Shown one piece after another: positions 45,048-56,906 of a stretch of DNA of 64,000 nucleotides. The notes under the pieces were generated by a model, which was given only the letters and a program-made list of their open reading frames with translations, was not told where the DNA came from and did not search any database. Every line of letters begins with the position of its first letter. Positions within the stretch are counted from its first letter, which is position 1. Source of the DNA: Macrolepiota albuminosa (lineage: Eukaryota > Basidiomycota > Agaricomycetes > Agaricales > Agaricaceae); NCBI GenBank assembly GCA_027475525.1, contig JAMWFC010000046.1, forward strand, positions 2,666,001 to 2,730,000. Direction: 5' to 3'. Made by a program: the position numbers and the translations under genes.

Positions 45048-48000
45048 CTACTTTCCAACGAGCACCAACCCGAATCTCGAAGTCGGCTTTGCCAACGCGA
45101 CGGCGGGCTGAAACTGGCCCTCTGGCGGTGGCACTCCGAGTCTTGTGAATTTCCCCGTAGTGTCTCGCGGCAGGAGCGTAGCAAACAGCGTTTGTGTCCG
45201 TGAGAGTGCATCCGTGGCACTTTGGTGCACAGTATCCAGCTCGACGTCGCTTGGGAGCTACCAAACATGAGCAAGCATTCCTCGAAAGTAAACTTGAACT
45301 GACGTTATCCTGGATCTGCGTCTCCAGTCGATTGGAGAGTTCGTCGTCGCCATGTAGACTCACAAGTTTCTGAAGAAATGCCACGTCATATACATCCCAG
45401 TCGTTACTTGTGAGCTCTGCAACAAAGTAGTCCAAAGTCGCCTTGACCAGGGGCTGTTGCCACGTCTGACTTTGCGCAGGCACAAGGTCCTGGATGCATG
45501 TCGAAAGCGCGAGCAAAGATTGTACAAGTTCAGGAGAGGGTCCAGAGCGTGACGCTAAGTACAATCTGAGTATTCTGTTCAAGAGAGTAGACGAGACATA
45601 CCCGCGAGCATGGGGTGTATTGGACGGCGTGCAATGCGGTGTTTGCGTACAATCAAAGACACCGTATATGTTCGCCAGCGATCCACAACACGGTCATGCA
45701 GTGCAGCAGTTGTTTTGCGGAAATCTATCACCGTTCAGTACAGCCCAACCTCAACTCTTCCACTTACCTTGCAAAACAGACGGTTGACATCCAATCTCCG
45801 AAATGAAAGGCGACGACCTTGAGAGTTCGTCTGATACACGGCTGAGGAACACCAGACCATCAGTGTTCCCAACTTCATTGGCAGTCTTTTCCAACTTTTC
45901 AATGACCTTTGCACATAGTGCATCGGCCTCTGGTCTGTGTGTCGTCTCTAGCTCCTGTACCAGTTCTCTGTTGTCCTGAAAATATCAGAAGGACCGTTCA
46001 AAGTCATAAATTCGGTACGAACGGTGACTCCTTCCCGGCAACGACATGTGCGAGGTCCTGTCGAATCGTTCTCGCGCAACTCTCCAACGTCGCCAAAACA
46101 TCATCCAGCAGCGCCGTTCGTCCAACAAGTTGCTGGCGTAGCGAGTTTGTGTACTTTTGAAAAGAGGTATCCGTTGAAGAATTTGGTATTGGTGGTGCCT
46201 GGAATAAGAAGTTGACTAATGACGTCTCTATTCAAAAGTCAGCGATCCACTTGAAGAATTTGGTATTGGTGGTGCCTGGAATAAGAAGTTGACTAATGAC
46301 GTCTCTATTCAAAAGTCAGCGATCCACTTGACGCACGAGGAATGTATACCGCACCTTTATGCTTCACCTTGCTTTCTGCCAACGACAGCAAGTCGAGTCT
46401 AGCCGCTGCCCGAAAGAGTCCATACCCGCACAAGCTTCAGCCGCCAGATCTCTGCCACCCGTTCTCGACACGACTCGTCGAGTATCTTTCTCATTTCCAG
46501 GATTTCATTACTCTCAAGCCCCGACGTCGACAGCCACCGTAGTGTAGAAGCTCTAACATGCCAAAGCTCTTTCACATTCTGCAATTCTGCAAACCATCTC
46601 GATACAGCTTTTTGAAAGCTTGAAATAGACGCTTGGAACCACTCGTCGAGTTTGTGCGTGAATTGTCAAACCATCTCGATACAGCTTTTTGAAAGCTTGA
46701 AATAGACGCTTGGAACCACTCGTCGAGTTTGTGCGTGAATTGTGAAGGTTGGATGAGGACGATGAGGAAGTGGGTCGACGTAGGGCTTGTATGACCTGAG
46801 GTCAGGCGGAAGGAGCAGGAAATGCGTGGAAGATGGCAGAGTGGTGAGTAAGGACTCTGTAGTCAAATAGAGATCTGTCGAATGCGCTTGCGCTTCATCT
46901 GACTGGATGTGTTCCAAAACACGCCGTATGAGAGAATTCTCTTCTCTAAATATACTTCTTGCGGTTTTCACAGTCCGAGAAATAGCATCAAGAGCTGTAC
47001 TCGTCGCCTCCTTGATCTCTTTGACAGGTCGTCTGCGAAAGTCTGATGGTACGGCGGGAGACTGCCCTGACCCAGGTGCATGGCCATTTTGTTGCTTCAA
47101 TAACGAGTCAGAATCGTACTTCCACGCAAGCAAGTTGTGCAGTGTTTTTGACCGCTGCACCAGAAACACAGAGAGACTCTCCATCAAAGGTCGAGAATCC
47201 AGAAGATGTAGAGTGAGGAGAACTGCACACACGTCCTGTTGGAAGTCAGAGAATGCGAGAAGAGAAGTGGATGCAAGATATCACCTCGGCGGAGGAATCA
47301 TATTCCCGTAGAGAAAGTGTCGCTTTGTGAACAATCTGTGAACGGAACTGGGCTACGGTATCCCACTGTCTCTGAACGAGGGGAAACTCGTCCTGAAAGC
47401 TGGCATTAGACTCTGTGAACGGAACTGGGCTACGGTATCCCACTGTCTCTGAACGAGGGGAAACTCGTCCTGAAAGCTGGCATTAGACTGGACGATACAA
47501 AGACGCGCAGTTCAACGCACTAGGACGTTTACTCCTTGATGACTCCATGTGACGTCTTGTTCGTCCTCCCGAACAAGCGCACGATGGACGACTCGTGCCA
47601 AAAGAAACAACCAAGCGGCCGGGAAATACTTCTTTCGCTCTATGAGCCGCCACAAGTGTTCCGGCGCGTCCAGGAGGAGCTTGATGTGTGCCGAGAGTAG
47701 CTGCAAAGTATGTAGATGTTCATCTACGTTTGCATACCTCAGAGCGGACACTGTGTAAACAAACTAGGTTCCACGAACCATTTCCGCTTTTCAGGCAAGG
47801 CTGCTGTGGCAACGGAGGCTCTTCTTGTAGTAGTATCGTTTCTTTTGTATCTTCTAGAGCATGCTTTACACGCTGGGCGGACGTTGCAATTGCGATGATC
47901 GACGTCGAAGCTTGCAGGAGGTCACGGTACCGTTCTCTACACTTTCGAAAAACCTGATCTTGAGAAATCGTATAGGTGTCCGCAGTGGAATTACGCACCC

Positions 48001-48357
48001 GACCATGAGACGGAGTTCTTCTTGCTTCGCATCTGCATCTGCGCTATAAATTACAAACAAAAAAAGACGTTGGTTTAGTAGACGCGCTGGGAAGGTGAGG
48101 TTGAGAGAGGGGTACCGCAGGCGTTGTTGGATTGCTTTTAACTCGGAGATGGTGTGTTTTGTGAATAGCTCGTCGGGGTTGACGTCAGTGCTGGTAATAG
48201 TGGGAGTGTCGTTGACCGGTGCGTTAGAGACGGACGTGGACACTGCGCGGCTGGTCCGCGCCGCCTGCTTCTCGGGGGGAGGTAGGAGAGAGACATGTCC
48301 ATTCGCTATTGCTGGTGCGGAGGTACTCGCTGAGATGGCAGACGAGCGTCGAGACAT
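45048..48357 (-). CDS. COG1: COG1, conserved oligomeric Golgi complex subunit 1
   Basis: The start at 48357 (MSRRSSAISAS) leads into DELFTKHTISELKAIQQRLR, then DADAKQEELRLMVG and ERYRDLLQASTSI after introns: the N-terminal coiled coil typical of COG1. HLHTLQLLSAHIKLLLDAPEHLW and FPAAWLFLLARVVH follow (about 47560-47720), then REENSLIRRVLEHI and GDDELSNRLETQIQ. The end FATLLPRDTTG to FGLVLVGK stops at 45048 after a last intron near 45249-45292. COG1 belongs to lobe A of the tethering complex for retrograde intra-Golgi vesicles. Three 77-bp duplications lie within it, and several exon borders in 45600-46600 are unresolved. Confidence 0.75.
46174..46327. repeat. 77-bp tandem duplication (COG1, first)
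   Basis: Copies 46174-46250 and 46251-46327 are identical and adjacent. Probable assembly artefact. Confidence 0.95.
46590..46743. repeat. 77-bp tandem duplication (COG1, second)
   Basis: Copies 46590-46666 and 46667-46743 are identical and adjacent. Probable assembly artefact. Confidence 0.95.
47335..47488. repeat. 77-bp tandem duplication (COG1, third)
   Basis: Copies 47335-47411 and 47412-47488 are identical and adjacent. Probable assembly artefact. Confidence 0.95.
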
Positions 48358-49455
48358 GTGAGATTCACAGGGACGTGACGCCTCAACCACCTACTCCGCA
48401 TCCTGAATTATCCTCCTTACTTAATCAACCAGGTCTATATATATCTGTTTCCGCCTCGAATATACTTAAGTACACATGTATGAATCCCATATTCGCTTGA
48501 TTTGTCGGATCTGAACCTTTTAAATATCCAAAGAGTTCTTCTCCTCTACACCTTCAGTCATCATATCTGATCCTCTGACTTTTGTGTTCTCACCTCTTGT
48601 CGTTTCATGAGTGCCAATCTGTGTTCTCAAATCATTAGGTCACACGGGATCTTACCAAGTAATTGAACTGGCTTTGATAGAGTTGGAGCACAGACTTTCA
48701 GCGGAATATCACTTTTTCCCCTTGACAGAGAGGCATTGGCATTTGTCACACTTCAACGTCAATCGGGGAACCTCCTGCCCTGCGGCGGAGTCAGACTGAA
48801 TTTGGAGACAAGAATTCTCTCAGGAGAAGATATAATATCTAGGCAATTTGCCTGTGAAGAGGAAAAGGAATTCGAATAGGGATGGTTACTTCCTGCTTCT
48901 CAATGTCATGACTATTCTGCGTATTCTGACAGTCATTTAGTTTTTCCTATCTTCTGTCAGTCAATAGCAGCAGATACAATGCACTTTTATATCTTGTAAA
49001 TAGAAGTACTGGTCGTTCCATTAGGTTGGTCTCCTATTCTCATACAGCAGATACAATGCACTTTTATATCTTGTAAATAGAAGTACTGGTCGTTCCATTA
49101 GGTTGGTCTCCTATTCTCATACAAGCCCCTAATGTACCATCAAGAAGCACGCTTAGGTGGAATTTGATGGACGCAGTAGACATTAAACAAGAAAAAGGAT
49201 GGCCCGAATATATTTATGATGTACATTTTGTGGTCCAGGCAAATTCCCGGTGCTCTTATATATCTCGCATTGCCAAAAAAAATAGTACCTAAATTGGTGA
49301 TGTACCTAGAAAATTCATGTCTTCCTAACGTTTGCATACCACAGTCCTATAAGGTGGTATGCACCTAGTAGGTATTCAAGGTAATCTAAAACATAGAAGC
49401 ATTAAGAGATTGCAAAGTTAACATAGCTCAAGGACGCGGAAAAGTAGCTGTAATA
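48358..49455. other. Spacer between COG1 start and TMEM115-like 3' end
   Basis: About 1.1 kb, AT-rich, with no supported gene. It should contain the COG1 promoter at its left edge. One 77-bp duplication lies in it. Confidence 0.5.
48968..49121. repeat. 77-bp tandem duplication (spacer right of COG1)
   Basis: Copies 48968-49044 and 49045-49121 are identical and adjacent, in non-coding DNA. It is the rightmost of the 18 such duplications. Probable assembly artefact. Confidence 0.95.
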
Positions 49456-50762
49456 CTATCGGTTTTCAGCTGCTTGTCCTTTCTCCATGGCATCATTGCC
49501 TGCGGTTTTTTGCGACTCAATATTCGAAGGTCTTGTAGGCCCTGTGGCTGCCTGAGGGGGAGCGCGAGGTACGTGTACAGGGGTGGACGTGGAACCGGCC
49601 ACTGGCGACGCTGAATTGGCAAGTCGTTGATCCAGAGCTTTTAATGCCAGTGCTCTGCTCGGTTTTTAGTATCATGCAGTACATTAATCTTGTTATGCAT
49701 ACCTGCGGCGTTCTGCTTCCGCTCTGGCAGAACCAGGTACTTGATTAAAAGACCCGATCTCAACGTCCACATTTGAAGTAGGAATCAGATGGAATCGAGT
49801 TGCCAAATTGAAGACGAAATTGCCCAATACGGTCAACGGTTTGCTGTCAAGGTCGTCAATAGAGTTCAGTCGGAAGTAATTGAACCTACTGGAGGACCGG
49901 AGGGAACCAAGAGACGAGCGAAAATGTTTCGCTCCGGTCACCATATGTAACTGTACCACCAATCGTGTCGCTAATGTTCTTCTTGTAGAAACGGAGATAT
50001 ACCCAGCCAACGAACCACCCGAACTGAATGACAATCCACGGGCACTGGAAGCCCACAATACACAGAACGGTCGACAACGTGAGGTAAGCCATGGGCAATG
50101 TCTAAGAGCCGGTAAGAAACGAGATTAGACGCAAGAACACCTGAATTGAACCTTGACTCGCGTCTTGATGAACCCAAATACTTGAACCTGGTGTTCGGGT
50201 ATTAATTGTGTGAAAGCTACCAAAATTGCAATTTGGAGCGCCATCTGGCCGTGATACTCCATTTCGTAGCTGTAAAACTCATTGTTCTAATTATCAAGAC
50301 AGAAGAGCTGCCCTCGCTCACAGGAAAAGGTCTGCATTTCTTGTCGCAACAAACTCGATCCAATTCAAGGCAAATGCGATGACATTTGAGAAAGCAACTG
50401 AAACAACTATAAATTTGAGTGTCTCTATACTTCCCCATAGCCTTTCCAGATATTTAAGGGATGCCGGCACGAAAATCATGGTTGCAACGAACTGGATAAA
50501 TCAGAAATGGGCATGGTGTAGCAAGTCGAGAATGACATACCTCCCAAATTGAAGTTTCTACAAACACAGACGTAACAAGTGTCCATGGATGAAAAAGAGC
50601 TGTCCCAGGGACCACGAGCAGCCAGTCGGCAACCTCTACTTCCCAACCTCTCCAGTATGACCAACCATAGAGGCTGGAAGATATGATTGTGACCGCAGTG
50701 AAAATACGGGTGACGGGGGGTATCGACTGTAGAAGAGCCAGCGGCGAAGATAAAACTGCCAT
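49456..50762 (-). CDS. TMEM115-like (DUF1751) rhomboid-related membrane protein
   Basis: The start at 50762 (MAVLSSPLALLQSIPPVTRIF). Hydrophobic helices follow in each exon: FTAVTIISSSLYGWSYW, a WLLVVPGTALFHPWTLVTSVF block typical of the family, FSNVIAFALNWIEF, MALQIAILVAFTQLIPEHQV, VLCIVGFQCPWIVIQFGWFVGWVYLRFY, and then ETFSLVSWFPP. The tail is Pro/Ala-rich and soluble, with the stop at 49456. TMEM115 and its yeast relative are rhomboid-like Golgi proteins that lack the protease Ser/His pair and act in retrograde Golgi-ER transport. No GxSG protease motif is visible here. Divergent from the FAM32A-like gene, with 158 bp between start codons. Confidence 0.8.
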
Positions 50763-50920
50763 TTATGCTTCCGCCGCCGCAATGGTACAAGGCACCAAAA
50801 TGGGTAGGAGGAGGAATATGGAGGTCCAATGTCTTGTGGTTGACCACGTGCACGTGCTGATGATCCCTGACCCCAGATCACTTTCTTGGTCTCCTTCCAC
50901 CACTTGCTTCCGTCCTACGG

Positions 50921-51482
50921 ATGTCGGCTTACGACATACGCCCTGGCGGCTCCCTCAAGTTGAAGGGTGGAGTAGCTGAGGGCGGAATTGTGAAAAAGTG
51001 AGCTCGAACCCTTACGCATGCTGTGCTCAGATGTAATATCATCATCATACAGGAAGAAAAAGTCCAAACCCAAAGTTGACTCTGAGAAGAATGAAGATCG
51101 AGAGAAAGTGAAGAAACTTTTGTTCAGTGAAGAGAAATCCAGCGAGTCTCCCTCCGGTAGCGGCAGTAACTCTCCTGCTCCGAGTGGAAATTCTTCGAGG
51201 AAGACAGAAGCTGAGAAACGGTTTGAAGAGGCGCAGAAGCGCAGGGTACGTTTAGGTCTCACTCTGGACAGTCTGATATGCTGATGCATCCAATCCTGAA
51301 TTTGTAGCTTGCAGAACGCGTTGCCAAACTGGCCAGCAAGACACATAAGGAGCGCGTCAGCGATTTCAATAAACATCTTGAGACTCTGAGCGAGCACCAT
51401 GACATTCCCAAGGTAATTGAATGCGTTTTGCAATATTCACACACTAGCTCATGCATTTCAAAAATAGGTTGGCCCAGGATAA
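50921..51482 (+). CDS. FAM32A-like nuclear protein
   Basis: Exons 50921-50997, 51053-51245, 51308-51412 and 51468-51482 join in frame. The start MSAYDIRPGGSLKLKGGVAE, a KKKKKSK tract, then TEAEKRFEEAQKRR and ASKTHKERVSDFNKHLETL with the end EHHDIPKVGPG match the full layout of FAM32A, including its short length. In animals this protein is a spliceosome component, active at the second step of splicing; the fungal role is inferred. The last exon has only 15 bases including the stop. Confidence 0.88.
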
Positions 51483-51753
51483 CACCTGGAAAGTTTTCCA
51501 TGTCCGGGTACACTGGTGTCAGGAATTTTTGTTTTTCAATCTTTACCGGCATTAAGACGTTGTGCCCTCGATCTTAAACTGATGTTAACGATAAGCAAGG
51601 TCTATAACAGGTCTTATCAATGTTGGACACGGTGTGTCGGAGTAAAGCTTATGTATTGTAGTAATAATATTTGTTCGACTTGAAAATTCGATTGTGGCAA
51701 TTCCGTCACTTGGTGCTAACCCTCATCGTTTTTCTTACAAACTTGTCGCGCTA

Positions 51754-53915
51754 ATGGCGACAAGCACATCTGTCGTACCAAGAAGCCACATTTGTCCACC
51801 GTCGGACGCAATTCATCCCTCTGGACGCTGGGAAACGTTGTTTGTATATTCATTCATCTGCAAGTTCACGAACATCCGCGACAAACTCGATGGCCTAGAA
51901 TCACCGATGGAGTGCGCCTTTTCGTGTAATTTACGGCTCGCCTGCTGACGTGTCTATTCTATCGGGTTGTGCTACGTCTAGTCTAGAGGAGGCGATCCTC
52001 ATACAAGAGCCTAATGAGATACTTAGTCAGGTCCTTCAACACTTCATCCTCAACCTCAAGCCCCAAACGCGTAATTTGAGGTGAGGCACCGTACAATTAC
52101 ACTAACCTATGTCTACAGAAAACTGAAACAGCGCTGCATGACGCCAGCACAGATCAAATAGCGACTACTGTAGCTTCTGTCCTTGCGGAGTACTTCAAGT
52201 CATCTGAGCGGACTATATTCTGGAGCGATGATTTCCAAAGGAACTTGGACCCTTTTGAAAGTCTTGAGGGTGGTTTCTTCACCGCGAGCTGGGACTTTAA
52301 AGTACGTGTTGATACACTCGGGACCCCCACATATTAATATGACATTTGACCTTTTCTAGCTCAAAATTCTTCGCCAACTCGTTGAGCTGCAGCTCTGTCA
52401 TAATGCGGACATAAAGGGTACAATCGATCGCGCGTGGGGCGTGTCACAAAGCAAACACAAGAAAAAGGATGCCGCAACTATACCACCAGATCCTTCTGAC
52501 CCGAAAAGTCAAGCAAAGCTCCAGCTGGTTCCCATCGGTCAGGATTCGAAACGCACGCGTTACTGGGTGGCAGATGGTCCGTGCACGTTCATTCACAGCT
52601 CTTTCCCCTCATCCCCTATTTGCTCATATTTACGGGAATCCCTGATTCTCGCCTTTCAAACCTATTGAATCGGTCATTGCCGCTTAGTTTTTGATTCCTG
52701 ACGACCTTTTTTTGGCCTACGACAGATTCACCACGCGTTTTTACCTCGACAAATCCCTGGAAAGTTACCTCAACTTTTACTGCGGTTTCAACCACACGAG
52801 ATGAATATGTAGCTCTGATAGATAATCTGAAGGCACTGAAACCTCCAGACCTTAAGAAAGGCGAAAGACGATCGCGATTTGATGCAGCTCATATTCAGCT
52901 TGTTGCCACGCTCGAAGACCGAATCGAGGCCATTGACGAGGAACTAGCGGTAAGTGTCTATCATATATGATGGGAAATTGAATTTCGTCGCTCGGGACGA
53001 ATCCATTCTTTCCCTTGCGCTCCTGACTTATGAGCTGATTGACTGCCAGCGTGTGGCTAAAGTGCGGAGAAGGATTGAACAACGTGAAATACGTGAACAG
53101 CGCAAACTATTGTTGGCACAAGCAGCGGAGGTCCGCGAGACACGGACCCGTCGGCAAGCACAGCGTCCAGATTATGTGTATGCTGATACTTACGATAGCG
53201 AGGCAAGAGTTACAGAAACCTTCCATCCCATTCTTGAAACTGATTAACTAATCTTGAAACTCAGGAGGATGCCGATGAGTACACATACCAAGGGGAGGAT
53301 GTGCAGGATGAGGAATTTGACGAAGACGACTTCCTCAATTTCCGTGATGTGCAGAACGGGTCACACAGACGCCGCAATGAGGCTTTTTCGGGCGAACGGC
53401 GACGTTCGACGCGGACGGCCGCCGCGAAGTTGAATGGTAATGGCAAGCGCGAATCATCAGCTGAGTCATGGAGCCACTGGCGCGGAGAACGGCGGTCTTC
53501 TCGGCTAGCTTCAGAAACCAACTTGGATACGAGTCGCACAAAACGAGCCCGTACGGAAGACAGTGTTATGAGTACGAACTCTGCCGAAGCAGTGTCTGCT
53601 TCGACAGGTAGCGTGGCTCAGAATGGTATCAGGCTTAAGAATTCTGGTGCAGCTGCGTTGAAGCCGACTGAAATTGCACTGGAGCAAATAGCAGGGAAGA
53701 AGAAGTCCAAGTTTTGGGTGTATGCTGTTGAGCCAATACCTAATTCAACGCAGCCTACTGACGAGCCGAGCGATGGTGCAGCAAGGTCAAAATACAATGG
53801 CCACGGGAGCTTCAAAGGTGATGATCCACATCTGCCTGCTTCCTCGCCCGAGAATGGCATAAAAATGGACTTGGATAAGAGTCTGGAAGGCAGTTTGTCA
53901 CCATTGAACTCATAG
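51754..53915 (+). CDS. WHIM-motif-like chromatin/nuclear protein
   Basis: The ATG at 51754 (MATSTSVVPRSH) leads to GRWETLFVYSFICKFTNIRD, then helical exons with FWSDDFQRNLDPFESL and SWDFKLKILRQLVELQLCHN. The latter resembles the WHIM1/DDT-type helices of ISWI- and BAZ-like chromatin proteins. A TRYWVADD segment and a coiled coil (EDRIEAIDEELARVAKVRRR) follow, and then a long acidic, Ser-rich region with basic NLS-like stretches (RRRSTRTAAAK, KRARTED), ending at 53915. At least five introns interrupt it. Function in chromatin is inferred from the helices only. It lies on the MIP side of the mating locus. Confidence 0.6.
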
Positions 53916-54138
53916 TCTCTTGCTACTGGATCCGATCCATTTCTTTGTCTCTATATCTCATATCCATTTACGCATCATCAATACTACAACACGGCCAAAG
54001 ACTACTGTAGTTTGTATCATGATTACATTTACTTAGTTGCACATAGGAAATTATTGGCGGATCGGCGTCAGCCAATCAGGATGCTCGGTTTAACGTTCAG
54101 CTTTTGAAAGTCTAGACAGCGATCGTTTTGCAATTTCC

Positions 54139-56614
54139 ATGCTCCTAAGAAGGACAGCATCCGTTGTTCACACTCCCGCCCGCAGAATTTTCCGTTGCTG
54201 TGCCTGCCAGCATTCCACACCATTTCGTTCCCTTACCACTCAGTCCAAGTTTCCGACTATCTCTGCGTCCCCAGACGATGTCGCCCTCGTTGCCCTCTTC
54301 GACCGTACAAGCCCGACCTTCAAATGCTCTCCTTTCTCCACGACAGGGTTATTTGGCTACCCATCACTCACCCATCCCGATGCACTTGTTTCTCTGGCTG
54401 ATGCGACCTTGGTTCGCGCTCAATTTCTAACAGATCGTATCCTTCGCGCTCGGGAATCCCGAGATGAGCTCCTTAAGGTTGTGAAAAACCTCGATAGGCT
54501 CAGTAATATGCTATGCGGAGTCACAGATTTATCAGAGACCATCCGATACGCCCATCCAGACCCTATGTGGGTCAGAGCAGCAGACCACGCTTATGAAACT
54601 CTTTGTGAATTCATAAACGTTCTTAATACTCATGTCGGGCTGTACGAGGTATGCGTACCCTCATTGTCCGCTCTGCATCATTCACATACCTACGCATAGG
54701 TACTGAAAGCTGTTATGACAGATCCCTCTATCGTATCAACGCTGAGCTATGAGGCCTACAAAACTGCGCTGGTATTCTGGCTTGACTTTGAAAAATCGGC
54801 TATAGACCTCCCCTCTGACCAACGAAATAAGTTTGTATCACTGTCATCAGACATACTGGCTCTTGGTCGAAAGTTCCTGACTCAAGCTAATTCAGCCCGT
54901 CCACCGACTGCCATAAAACCCTCTGAACTCTTGGGACTTAAGGACAATGGAATGGGCGTTAGATTGAAGCTCCAAGCTCAATTCACTAACCGTGATCTCC
55001 TTGTATATCCAGGCTCTCTACAAGCACAGATGATTATGTGCTCAGCGCCTGCAGAGGAACCACGGCGGCGGCTATATATCGCAGCAAATTCAAGCACTCC
55101 AGAACAGATACAATTATTAGAGACGCTGTTACGAACTCGCGGTGAATTGGCAAATCTCGTCGGGAAGGAAAGTTATGCGGCCATGACTTTAGGTGACACA
55201 ATGGCTAAGACGCCAGGTATGTCTGCTTGCTGTTCATCCAATTTTCGCTACTCTCAAAGCACATTTCTAGCTAATGTACTTTATTTCCTCGATGCTTTAA
55301 TGAATCATACCAGACCATTCGCTCAGAAAGCTCTTCAGGCATTGCAGGCGCGAAAACAAGCGCACCAAGGGACTTCCACACTTCCTACTATACAAGCATG
55401 GGACCGTGATTTCTACTGTCCTCCGGAGGCACCTGCGCCCCCAATACCACTTCCACCCCTAACGGTTGGCACTGTATTTATGGGACTATCTCGATTATTC
55501 CGACACTTATATGGTATATCGTTACGACCCGCTGATGCGACATCAGGGGAGTTGTGGCATCCTGATGTTCGCAAACTAGAAGTAGTTGACGAGGAAAAGG
55601 GCGTCATCGGGTGGATTTATGCTGACCTGTTTGCACGAAGAGGAAAGCCGGCTGGTGCGGCTCACTACACTGTTCGCTGCTCACGGAGAACCGATGATGA
55701 TGACGAAGCTGGTGACGGGACTTTGGTGGGGCAGGAGCTCCGTATACTTGAGTCGCAGCATTTCGAAGCTGTCAAACGCCATCGGTTGCCTGGTCAAGAT
55801 GGAGTGTATCAACTACCTTTAGTGGCTCTCCTCTGCGAGTTCGTGCGACCGTCAGTTACGCGGGGTCCTACAGTGTTGGAGTGGCAAGATGTCACGACTT
55901 TATTCCACGAAATGGGCCATGCAATGCACTGTGAGTTCACTTAATCTTGAAAGCTAGAGATTACTTTTCTCATTTTGGTCTGAAGCAATGATCGGACGCA
56001 CAGAATATCAAAATGTGTCTGGTACCCGTTGTCCCACAGACTTTGTTGAATTGCCCTCGATATTGATGGAACACTTCCTCAACTCATCGATTGTTTTATC
56101 TCTCTTCGATATCGAGGGGACCACTGCCGTGCGACAGGTCGGCAACCACCACGCTGATCCATGCAATTCTATCGACACATACTCCCAAATCCTCTTTTCT
56201 TCCCTAGATCAAATCTACCATTCTCCCGTCGTACAGTCACAGGACTTTGACTCCACCGCCGAGCTTGCGAACTTGCACAATACGCGTGGGCTCATTCCTC
56301 ACGTTCCCGGGACATCTTTCCAGACCCAGTTTGGACATCTCTACGGATATGGTGCGACGTATTACTCGTATCTCTTTGACCGTGCCATCGCTTCGCGGGT
56401 ATGGCAGAACGTCTTCTCGGAAAATCCACTCAATCGGGAAACGGGAGAGAAATATAAACGTGAGGTCCTGCGGTATGGGGGCGGGAAGGATCCTTGGAAG
56501 ATGGTAAGTACGCTTCTCTCTGCCCCGGAGTTGGAAGATGGGGGTGCAGAGGCGATGCGGGAAGTTGGCAGATGGAAGATTGAGGATGAGGTTGGGCTCC
56601 CAGGAAGACATTGA
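54139..56614 (+). CDS. MIP: Mitochondrial intermediate peptidase (MIP/Oct1)
   Basis: The start at 54139 gives a mitochondrial leader ([20 protein letters not shown]). The protein is the full M3-family metallopeptidase: [13 protein letters not shown] near the N-terminus, [19 protein letters not shown] in the middle, and the zinc site HEMGH at 55906-55920. After an intron (about 55931-55986) the third ligand region [12 protein letters not shown] follows. It removes octapeptides from imported precursors in the matrix. Introns also occur near 54649-54702 and 55216-55270. In agaricomycetes this gene typically borders the homeodomain mating locus, which is the case here. It is convergent with HD1. 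Confidence 0.95.
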
Positions 56615-56906
56615 ATTACAACTTAAGAATCCCTTTATCGCAATTGGTAATGAAGTTGTCAATGTAAAGCGAAGCCCTGGCAAGCCAATTCAGAACACAT
56701 GGAAGATATTAAAGTATAGACGGCATAGATGAGCATAGACAGCATACGAATTATAGGATGATAGGAGTTTGGATGATTGGGAATGGATAGGTGGTTGTGT
56801 GTGACTATCAATACAGTGAAGGCTGAGCAGAACAAAGAATAAATCAGGATCCAAATCATCTACGAATCAAGATCAGGATACGGAGGTATAACAGCACATG
56901 TAAAGC

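Noticed and set aside
43966..45111. Plus-strand frame of 381 codons across the PPR and SSS1 region
   Set aside because: It is antisense to a PPR protein with convincing helical repeats, and it runs across SSS1 introns in a non-SSS1 frame. It is Gly/Glu/Asp-rich, as expected for a shadow frame.
22983..49121. The 77-bp duplications as a CRISPR-like array, minisatellite or mobile element
   Set aside because: Each pair has different sequence and only two copies, and the sites are scattered over 26 kb. There is no shared repeat unit.
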